Assembly (NCBI GenBank): GCA_009779255.1
Contig: WREQ01000006.1
Location: 1-46,941 of the forward strand
Length of the DNA stretch: 46,941 bases
Origin: Dehalococcoidia bacterium
GTDB lineage: Bacteria; Chloroflexota; Dehalococcoidia; Dehalococcoidales; UBA1222
Direction: 5' to 3'
In this document: one piece after another, positions 27,110-34,696 of the stretch
Layout: each line of letters begins with the position of its first letter
How positions within the stretch are numbered: position 1 is the stretch's first letter
Translations under genes and position numbers: made by a program
The notes under the pieces: model-generated
What the model was told of the DNA's origin: nothing
Database searches by the model: none
The model's input: the letters and a program-made list of their open reading frames with translations, nothing else

Positions 27110-28465
27110 ATGCCCAAGTCCAGCGCCGAAGCCAAGGCTCATGTACTGAAGCAGTGCAAGGAAAACGACGTGCGTTTCATTCGCATCTGGTTTACCGACG
27201 TGCTTGGCATACTCAAGAGCTTTGCCATCAACATTAATGAACTGGAAAGAGCGCTGGAAGAGGGGGCAGGCTTCGACGGATCCTCTATTGAGGGTTACAC
27301 GCGTATTGAAGAGAGCGACATGATCGCCTTGCCTGACCCTGAGACTTTTCGCATCATTCCGTGGGGACCCAAAGATAATGCGGCGGCGCGCATGTTCTGC
27401 GACGTGCTACTGCCCGACGGCCGTCCCTTTGAGGGGGACCCCCGCTATGTTCTGAAAAAGGTGCTGAAGCGGGTTGCTGATATGGGCTACACCTTCTACG
27501 TGGGGCCCGAACTGGAGTTTTTTTATTTCAGGAAAAGTGCGGACAGCGTCATTCAGCATGATACCGAGTTTCTTGATGCCGGCGGCTACTTTGATCTGAC
27601 ACCGCTGGATGAGGCATCAGACCTGCGCCGCGAGACGGTGCTGACGCTGGAGCAGATGGGCGTCGGTGTGGAGTGTTCGCATCATGAGGGCGCCCCATCT
27701 CAGCATGAAATCGCCATACGCTATGCCGATGCGCTTACCATGGCAGACAATGTCATGACCTATCGCTTGGTGGTCAAGGAGATTGCGCATCGCAACGGCG
27801 TATATGCTACTTTCATGCCCAAACCGGTTTTTGGCGTTAACGGCTCCGGTATGCACGTGCATCAGTCGCTTTTCAAGGGTAATTCCAATGTTTTCTTTGA
27901 TAATGATGGTCCTTGCTATCTCTCGAAGCTGGCGCATAGCTATGTGGCAGGGTTGTTGTCCCACGCGCACGAAATCACCGTTGTCACCAATCAATGGGTC
28001 AACTCCTACAAGCGGCTGGTTCCCGGCTACGAAGCGCCGGTTTATATCTCGTGGGCGCAGCGCAACCGCTCCGATCTGATACGCATCCCCCAGTACAAGC
28101 CTGGGCGCGAGGCTGCCACGCGTATTGAGTTCCGCTCGCCGGATCCGGCCTGCAATCCATATCTTGCCTTTGCCGTGATGCTGACGGCGGGACTGGATGG
28201 CATCGAGAAGGGCATGGTGCCTCCCGAACTTGTCGAAGAGAATGTTTACGAGATGAGCGAAGAAGAGCTTCGCAGGCGCGGCATCGGGCTTCTGCCCGCC
28301 GATCTGCAGCAGGCCGTCGAGGCTGCGGAAAAGAGTGAGATTGTAAAAAAGGCACTGGGTGAACATACTTTCCGCGCCTTTATCGGGAACAAAAAGCGCG
28401 AGTGGGCGCAGTACCGCATGCATGTTACCGATTATGAGAGGACGCGCTACCTGCCGATACTTTAA
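27110..28465 (+). CDS. glnA: Glutamine synthetase type I
   Basis: FDGSSIEGYTRIEESDMIALPDPET; NGSGMHVHQSL; ISWAQRNRSDLIRIP; EFRSPDPACNPYLAFAVMLTAGLDGI. Confidence 0.96.
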   Translation: MPKSSAEAKAHVLKQCKENDVRFIRIWFTDVLGILKSFAININELERALEEGAGFDGSSIEGYTRIEESDMIALPDPETFRIIPWGPKDNAAARMFCDVLLPDGRPFEGDPRYVLKKVLKRVADMGYTFYVGPELEFFYFRKSADSVIQHDTEFLDAGGYFDLTPLDEASDLRRETVLTLEQMGVGVECSHHEGAPSQHEIAIRYADALTMADNVMTYRLVVKEIAHRNGVYATFMPKPVFGVNGSGMHVHQSLFKGNSNVFFDNDGPCYLSKLAHSYVAGLLSHAHEITVVTNQWVNSYKRLVPGYEAPVYISWAQRNRSDLIRIPQYKPGREAATRIEFRSPDPACNPYLAFAVMLTAGLDGIEKGMVPPELVEENVYEMSEEELRRRGIGLLPADLQQAVEAAEKSEIVKKALGEHTFRAFIGNKKREWAQYRMHVTDYERTRYLPIL

Positions 28466-28489
28466 ACGCGAAGAAGCGTGGGCGCCGAC

Positions 28490-28798
28490 ATGAAAGAAAT
28501 TCTGACGGATGTAGCTGTTGCGGCAGGCGTCATCTGGGTGGTGGTGTGGGGTGTCGTTTCATTCCTGCGCGTGGAAATCAAGGCGCTGATTGGACGCGGG
28601 TCCATCGTGCAGCTCGAGACAGCCGTTACAACAAGGGACTGGCCACCTGCTGCTTGGGTTGGAGTTTATGATAGCCGCCGACATCATCAACCCCGCGATA
28701 GAGCCTGCCCTGAAGGAAGCGGGTATACTGACCGTAATCGTGGCCATCTGCGCCACTGTTTTTTTCTTAACCGCGAGATGCATAGCGTCGGCAAATAA
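28490..28798 (+). pseudogene. DUF1622-family membrane protein split by two frameshifts
   Basis: Frame 1 MKEILTDVAVAAGVIWVVVWGVVSFLRVEIKALIGRGSIVQLE; other frame RQPLQQGTGHLLLGLEFMIAADIINPAIEPALKEAGILTVIVAI; back to frame 1 FFLNREMHSVGK*. Confidence 0.7.
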
Positions 28799-28816
28799 TT
28801 CAGGGAGAGCAAGGCC

Positions 28817-29863
28817 ATGTCTGAACGTCCTGTCTTTATAACAGATCTAAGCCCGTCCCAGGTCGGGGAGCTGATGGCGTCCTTCGGCCAGCCCTCCTAT
28901 CGCTCCGGAGCGTTGCTGCGCTGGGTGTATCAGAAACGTGCCTCCTCGTTTGATGCTATGTCGGATCTCCCCAGAGACTTGCGTGTCCGGCTCGGGGAAA
29001 AACTGACCCTGTCCAGTGTGTCCGAAATAGAACTCCGGACAGCGCGTGACGGTACGCAGAAGGTTCTTCTGGTGCTGTGGGATGGGCGCAGCATTGAAAC
29101 GGCGCTGATACCCTCGGCTAAGTCCCAGTTCACGGTGTGCGTCTCCTCGCAGGTGGGCTGCGCCATCGGATGCCCCTTCTGCGCCACTGGACAGCAGGGT
29201 TACGAGCGCAATCTGGCTTCTTCCGAAATCTGCGACCAAGTACTGTATTTCGCAAGGCGGATGGAGGGTGGAGAGACTATCTCCAATATTGTTTTCATGG
29301 GTATGGGCGAGCCGTTCGCCAATTACCTTGACGTCATGGTGGCTGTGGGGCGTCTTAACGCGGAGTGGGGATTCGGGATAGGGGCGCGCCATATCACCAT
29401 CTCTACAGCGGGGCATATCCCTGGCATACAAAAGCTCGGCAAGGAAAAATTGCAGGTCGGGCTTGCCGTATCCCTGCACGCTCCGGACGACCTGCTCAGG
29501 AACCGGCTGGTGCCCATGAATCGTAAATACCCGTTGGGAAAGCTGATTCCGGCCTGCGACGCCTACGTGCAGGCCACCGGCAGGCGCGTCACTTTCGAAT
29601 ACGCCATGTTCGATGGCATCAACGACTCCATGGAGCAGGCGCGGGAACTGGCGCATCTTTTGCGCGGTCTCAACTGTCATATCAACCTGATTAGCGCCAA
29701 TCCGACTGCCGGTTGCACCTATAAGCCGTCATTGAAAGAGACGGCGATGGCCTTTGAAGCGGAGTTGGCGCGTTTGCGCATACCGGTCACGCTGCGCAGG
29801 AGTTACGGCGGGGAAATAGATGCCGCTTGTGGGCAGCTCAAAAGTCGGTGGGGTGGTGTGTGA
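28817..29863 (+). CDS. rlmN: Dual-specificity RNA methyltransferase RlmN
   Basis: Radical SAM CAIGCPFCATGQQGYERNL; NIVFMGMGEPFANYLDV; VSLHAPDDLLRNRLVPMNRKYPL. Confidence 0.96.
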   Translation: MSERPVFITDLSPSQVGELMASFGQPSYRSGALLRWVYQKRASSFDAMSDLPRDLRVRLGEKLTLSSVSEIELRTARDGTQKVLLVLWDGRSIETALIPSAKSQFTVCVSSQVGCAIGCPFCATGQQGYERNLASSEICDQVLYFARRMEGGETISNIVFMGMGEPFANYLDVMVAVGRLNAEWGFGIGARHITISTAGHIPGIQKLGKEKLQVGLAVSLHAPDDLLRNRLVPMNRKYPLGKLIPACDAYVQATGRRVTFEYAMFDGINDSMEQARELAHLLRGLNCHINLISANPTAGCTYKPSLKETAMAFEAELARLRIPVTLRRSYGGEIDAACGQLKSRWGGV

Positions 29864-29925
29864 AGCGCGGTGGGGTGCCTATTCTATGTTTGGTTGGGGA
29901 CAATAGCGAGCGTTCTAAGCAGTTG

Positions 29926-30546
29926 TCATGAAGCAGTTTTGAATATCTCCGCGACAAGACAAGTTCTGGCATAGAACGCCCGACTTTTTGAACCATGACC
30001 GGCGCCTTTAGTTCTGGCCTGAATCCATTTGCCGTCGATACCGGTAAGACTGTCAAATCCGTAGTCAATCAGTTTTTGCCTGATTAAATCATAGTCGGCC
30101 TGTATTTCTTTAATCAGATTATCGTCTTCCGCGTAATCGAGGCTTGTTACGCTTAACAGTTTAGAAGATTCTGCATTTTTGCCATCCCACGTTACGGCGC
30201 AGAACACCAGTGATTTGAGTTTGTCCCAGCAATGACTTTCAAAAAACTCTGATTTTCGCAGTTCATCTTCATTGAGCATCGTGATTGCCATGGTTTCTTT
30301 GGGAACAAGGTTATCTTTAACGTAGTGAAAGCTTACGGATTTTATTTCATAGGACAAGCCATTGGGAGCTTTTGACACGTTGGTTTCCAGTCCGGCAAGT
30401 TTCTCTAACAGCAGTCCCTTCCACCCCTTATTTTGCTTTCCGGTTTCGTAGGTGGTTACGCCGTATTTTACTGCTAATTCGCGCAGGTCATGTCCTATAA
30501 ATTTCTGCAGGTTCTTAATTGCTGTTGCTCTTGTTACAATTTTCAT
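29926..30546 (-). CDS. MutH/Sau3AI-family type II restriction endonuclease
   Basis: NKGWKGLLLEKLAG...GLSYEIKSVSFHYVKDN (ExK); GKWIQARTKGAGHGSKSRAFYARTCLVAEIF. Confidence 0.82.
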   Translation of the reverse strand: MKIVTRATAIKNLQKFIGHDLRELAVKYGVTTYETGKQNKGWKGLLLEKLAGLETNVSKAPNGLSYEIKSVSFHYVKDNLVPKETMAITMLNEDELRKSEFFESHCWDKLKSLVFCAVTWDGKNAESSKLLSVTSLDYAEDDNLIKEIQADYDLIRQKLIDYGFDSLTGIDGKWIQARTKGAGHGSKSRAFYARTCLVAEIFKTAS

Positions 30547-31466
30547 TTTTGTGACCTCAAGCATTTGTCGATAGGCTTGCGTTCATCTTCGTTAAAAAAT
30601 CTCTCTACCAGCATGTATTCAGAAGTCATCTCTGCCGTGGCTGTAGCCAATTTTGAGAATGACGGTTGCTTGACCTGGATGTTTCTATTCAGGGACTCAA
30701 ACCTTTTGATGGATAGGTCTAGATATGGCTTTGCTGTGTCTATCCCTACGAAGTTGCGTTTGTAAAAATATGAAACCAATCCTGTGGTTGAGCTTCCTGT
30801 GAAAGGATCTACGATTAAATCTTTTTCATTTGTGCTGGCTAAGATGATTCGTTTTAATAGTGAACTTGGTTTTTGTGTCGGATGCTTTCCGAATTTCTTT
30901 TCTGTCGCTGGAGGTGTATTAATAGACCATACGGATCTCATTTGCGTATTTGGTTTTTTTAGCTGGTCATCAGTCCATGCTCCGTTTCGCATGGCATGAT
31001 AGTTAAAGGTGTGTTTGGCCTTTTTATCTTTTCTTGCCCACAGTAAGGTTTCGTGGCTGGCAGTAAAAAATCGACAACTCAGATTTGGCGCGGCATTTGG
31101 TTTCAACCACGCAATATCATTCAAAAAATGGAAGCCATTTAGTTCAAGCGCAAACCCACATTGGTAAATTGAGTGATACGTACCGCTAATCCAGATTGTC
31201 CCGTTGGGTTTTAGTATTCTGTGGCAGGCTTTTATCCAATCCATGTGGAACTCAAAGTTTTTCTTGGAACCATTGCTCAGATCCCACTCACCCTTTTTGA
31301 CACTCACTCTTTTTCCGTTTTGGCATGTGAAGCTACCGGACGAAAGAAAGTATGGCGGGTCGGCGAAAACCATGTCCGCCGAGTTCTCTTCCATAGAATT
31401 GAGCAACTCAATGCAATCGGACAGATATAACTTAAAATTGGGCTTTTCGTAATATGGTACAATCAC
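30543..31466 (-). CDS. Site-specific DNA methyltransferase (DPPY N-terminal, FTGSSTTG C-terminal; beta-type order)
   Basis: ADMVFADPPYFLSSGSFTCQNGKRVSVKKGEWD; LIVDPFTGSSTTGLVSYFYKRNFVGID; overlaps the endonuclease start. Confidence 0.93.
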   Translation of the reverse strand: MIVPYYEKPNFKLYLSDCIELLNSMEENSADMVFADPPYFLSSGSFTCQNGKRVSVKKGEWDLSNGSKKNFEFHMDWIKACHRILKPNGTIWISGTYHSIYQCGFALELNGFHFLNDIAWLKPNAAPNLSCRFFTASHETLLWARKDKKAKHTFNYHAMRNGAWTDDQLKKPNTQMRSVWSINTPPATEKKFGKHPTQKPSSLLKRIILASTNEKDLIVDPFTGSSTTGLVSYFYKRNFVGIDTAKPYLDLSIKRFESLNRNIQVKQPSFSKLATATAEMTSEYMLVERFFNEDERKPIDKCLRSQK

Positions 31467-31576
31467 GATCTAAATCCCTCTAACTGAACAGGTTGTGCCA
31501 ATTATAGATGTTTTGGAGGGTGTGCGCTACCGGAAAAGTTACAAAACCCGTTTGGTAGCCATTTGGAAATGTTGCT

Positions 31577-32332
31577 TTACGCCTCATATCCGATGCGCCC
31601 GTCCGGCAGGTAGGTCATGCCCTGGGTGAATGCCAGGTAATGCGCCATGATTTCGGAGTCGTCGCCCCCGCCTCCCGCCTCTTTTGCCATTTTGACCACC
31701 TCTTCCCAGTCACCGATGGGACGATCGTGTCGTATGGGCGCGTGCTGTTGATACTCCTTGACATAATCAGAGGCGTCAATCAGCCACAGCGGCTTGCGTT
31801 TGCGCAGTTTGACCTTTACCAGGCGCCCGTCAGGGTGGCGCTCGATTGGCGTAGGCTTCTGTGTGACTTGCTCGTCGATGCCGATGTCGAACGCGCTGGC
31901 CAACGTCGGACATGACGGCAACGCCATCTCCCCGACCGGGAAGATAGTGGGAGCTGGATGGTACGAGATAACATATGGATGCACGCGGCAGGCCCAGCTG
32001 CGGGCGGGATGGATTGCGCAGCGGCTGCCAAAGAGGAATATGCAATCTTTGCGTTTCGAGCGGACGTTCCGCAAAAGCTGCTTCTTCTCTTCTGGAGTAA
32101 AATGGTCGCGTGCATATTCGAGTTGTATCCACCATTCCTCGGCGCTGAAAGGGTTGCCAGCACTCTGCAGCACTGGGAAAATGGCGTGAGCGCAGCAGTA
32201 GCCGTCGCTGCACTTGTTGCAGGTGTTCCAGAACGGCTCGTTCCGGTAAAGCAACTTCACCTCTCCGTCGAAGCGGCGGTAGAAGTCCTTGAGCCAGGCA
32301 ATGTTTTCCTGCATGATGGATGTCTCAGTCAT
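31577..32332 (-). CDS. YkgJ-like cysteine cluster protein
   Basis: CNKCSDGYCCAHAIFPVL...CIFLFGSRCAIHPARSWACRVHPYVIS. Confidence 0.75.
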   Translation of the reverse strand: MTETSIMQENIAWLKDFYRRFDGEVKLLYRNEPFWNTCNKCSDGYCCAHAIFPVLQSAGNPFSAEEWWIQLEYARDHFTPEEKKQLLRNVRSKRKDCIFLFGSRCAIHPARSWACRVHPYVISYHPAPTIFPVGEMALPSCPTLASAFDIGIDEQVTQKPTPIERHPDGRLVKVKLRKRKPLWLIDASDYVKEYQQHAPIRHDRPIGDWEEVVKMAKEAGGGGDDSEIMAHYLAFTQGMTYLPDGRIGYEA

Positions 32333-32407
32333 AAAGTTTCACCAGACGCCGGTGTGGCGCATATACTCCGGTATATTTTCCAGTAAAACGGGCGGATGGT
32401 CAAATGG

Positions 32408-33097
32408 CTAAAATGGTAGTTTGGTTACCAGCCAGATGCCGACAAGCAGCTTAAGTATGTTGGCCACGAGTACGTAGGCAGCGGTAATCCAGCGGGAGTT
32501 CTCTTTTATCGCAAAAGGGAAGGCAATCATTTCTATGATAAACACAATCATCCCGCCGAAAATGACGGAGCTGGACAGGGAGCGTGGCTGGGTGGTGTGT
32601 ATTAGAATGGCGTTCAGGTAACACAGCGTGATGGCATTTACCATCAGGAAGACCAACCAGGAATGCCGCGAGCGGTAGCCGAAGAGAAATAAGACAGCGT
32701 CTTCAAGCAGTAATATGACGCCGATGCGCATCGCGGTCAGACCGATTTCACGGGACTGTAATTCGCCGGAGCTGATGGACTGGTGCTTAATGTCCAAAGT
32801 ATAAAGGTTGCTGGCGCTCTTCGGCGGAGGACCGGTAGAGACCTCGAAACTTTCTTCGCGGGTTGTTCTCTCAAGCGTGTAATTTTTGCCAGTGACGAGA
32901 ATACGGCTCTAGATGGTGAAGCAACTTTCGAAAATCCCGTCAGTGCGGGAAAAATTTATGCTTTCTGCCAGAAGGCTGATTTCGGGATCGGATGGTGCAT
33001 TCAGCACGATTACCAAGATGCCCGGCGGGATGGTTGCGTGGCATGCAGTCAGGAGAGCCGTCATCCCGATGAGTAGGCTGACCAGCGCCGGTCGCAA
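32408..33097 (-). pseudogene. Lipoprotein/membrane protein gene interrupted by a single in-frame TAG (at ~32909-32911)
   Basis: ORFs 33097..32909 and 32797..32408 are in the same frame; between them only TAG, then SRILVTGKNYTLERTTREESFEVSTGPPPKSASNLYTLDIKHQ with no other stop. Confidence 0.7.
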
Positions 33098-33118
33098 TAG
33101 CCGCCGGAGATATCCTGC

Positions 33119-33580
33119 CTATGTTAGCTCTCCCAGTTGGGTGGTGCAGGCAGGGCAGCGCGTGGCTTTCTCCGGAATTTTCGACAAACAGTACGGGCAG
33201 TCTTTGGTGGCTGGTGGTGGCGCTACCGGGGCTTGCTGTTGAGAGGCTTTCATAATGCGGTTGGCGCTCCTAACAATCAGGAACAGCACGAAGGCGATGA
33301 TAATGAAGTTGATGATGGTGTTGATGAATGCGCCGTAGGCGATGACGGCGGCGTCAGCCGCGCGGGCTTCTGACAGGGTCGCGTATTCGGTTGAGGTCAG
33401 GTTAATGAAGAGGTCAGAGAAGTTGACACCGCCTAGCAGGCGTCCGATTGGCGGCATCAGGATGTCGTTTACCATGGATGTGACGATGGCGCCGAAAGCC
33501 ACGCCGAAAATCACACCGACGGCCATATCTATCACATTGCCGCGCATGATAAATTGCTTGAATTCCGAGAAAGCCTTCAT
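33119..33580 (-). CDS. mscL: Large-conductance mechanosensitive channel MscL with C-terminal zinc ribbon
   Basis: FSEFKQFIMRGNVIDMAVGVIFGVAFGAIVTSMVNDILMPPIG; C-terminal CPYCLSKIPEKATRCPAC. Confidence 0.95.
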   Translation of the reverse strand: MKAFSEFKQFIMRGNVIDMAVGVIFGVAFGAIVTSMVNDILMPPIGRLLGGVNFSDLFINLTSTEYATLSEARAADAAVIAYGAFINTIINFIIIAFVLFLIVRSANRIMKASQQQAPVAPPPATKDCPYCLSKIPEKATRCPACTTQLGELT

Positions 33581-33629
33581 AGTTTCCTCCCGTCTTGGTG
33601 TCGTTGAGTGATTTGGCAGTGTCCGTCCG

Positions 33630-33845
33630 TTATTTTATTACTGCTGCGGCGCAAAAGCAACCAGATGTATGTGTCCAAAACATATTGGACTTAAGGGGAT
33701 CGTATTCTGGCATATTGAAGTAGCCTATGAGGGGCGGCACCTGTCTGCCATTTATGCGCACCGCATGGTGAGGACGAACGGTGTTGTAGAAGATAAGCCA
33801 ATCTGTAAGTTTGCGGTTGAACTCATCGAAGTCATCCAGCAGGGT
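33630..33845 (-). pseudogene. C-terminal fragment of an IS481-like transposase
   Basis: Minus frame TLLDDFDEFNRKLTDWLIFYNTVRPHHAVRINGRQVPPLIGYFNMPEYDPLKSNMFWTHTSGCF; homologous to the remnant at 10383-10571. Confidence 0.75.
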
Positions 33846-34017
33846 GTCCGCATGCCATACGGCGAAGTCCTAAAGGCCTTCTTCCGGTAAAAGAACCTTC
33901 ATCCAGAAGTCGCAGACAGCCTGATTGGACAGATACTATGGGCTGGTAGTTGAAACATGCTTCATAACGCTGGAAGCATAACGCCTCAAGTTAATCAGCG
34001 TATAGGTCTGTTTCATC

Positions 34018-34089
34018 ATCGGACTCCTATTCTCCCTTCAGGAGTCCGATATATGTTTGAACTTATACATTCCTCATAATAAGTTCAAA
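34018..34089. repeat. Two consecutive 11-bp perfect inverted repeats
   Basis: ATCGGACTCCT/AGGAGTCCGAT (34018-34050) and TTTGAACTTAT/ATAAGTTCAAA (34056-34089). Confidence 0.75.
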
Positions 34090-34224
34090 ATGCATACTCC
34101 AAGCTGTTTTGTATGCGCCCACTGCTTTGTGATTCACTGCCAAACCAAGCAAAGCCAAACCATCTATGGATACAGATTTTAAACCTGCTTATACAGCATG
34201 GCACAAAATAAATGCGTGACTGTA

Positions 34225-34668
34225 TCAGGTCAGGTTTGTCATAGTGAAAACCATGGTAAAAAGGGCTACAGTTTCCATGATGCCGAGTATGGCGATGTAA
34301 AAACCTACGCCTTTGCCTGTATCGCTTAGCGAGTCACAAGCAGCGGCGCCTGCTTTGCCTTCTACTGCCGCGACTACAGCCATAACTAGCCCTGCGCCGA
34401 CTCCATAACCAAATAGTAAGCCGGCATTTTCCGGTGTTACTGTAACAGCTAATATTTGCTGCATAAGTATGAAGCCGTAGATAGTTAGTGTAAGAGGAAA
34501 ACCTACGAATGTGAGCATGAACATAGGCACTGGCTTATTGGCTCTGTAGCAGCGCTTGCTGCTGCCTATAGCAGCCGCTCCTGCAATACCCATACCTATG
34601 GCAGTTCCAACAGCAGAAAGACCAAGTACAAGTCCTGCGCCTAACGTTCCTAAAAATTGTGAATCCAT
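34225..34668 (-). CDS. V-type ATPase subunit K (membrane rotor)
   Basis: GAGLVLGLSAVGTAIGMGIAGAAAIGSSK...ILGIMETVALFTMVF; last gene of the V-ATPase operon. Confidence 0.88.
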   Translation of the reverse strand: MDSQFLGTLGAGLVLGLSAVGTAIGMGIAGAAAIGSSKRCYRANKPVPMFMLTFVGFPLTLTIYGFILMQQILAVTVTPENAGLLFGYGVGAGLVMAVVAAVEGKAGAAACDSLSDTGKGVGFYIAILGIMETVALFTMVFTMTNLT

Positions 34669-34696
34669 AGTGAACTCCTCCTCCTGTCAAATATTA

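Noticed and set aside
27617-28423. 268-aa minus-strand ORF
   Set aside because: Antisense to well-supported glnA.
28847-29680. 277-aa minus-strand ORF
   Set aside because: Antisense to rlmN, no recognisable domain.
32408-33187. Pyrrolysine or reassigned TAG codon to explain the amber-interrupted genes
   Set aside because: TAG serves as the normal stop in ccmD, modC and the MT-YqeC gene; no pyl genes seen; local decay or sequence error is simpler.
33669-33890. Plus-strand ORF HRMVRTNGVVEDKPICKFAVELIEVIQQG, matching minus ORF 10308-10493
   Set aside because: The similarity between the two is a shadow of the homologous transposase remnants encoded on the opposite strands.
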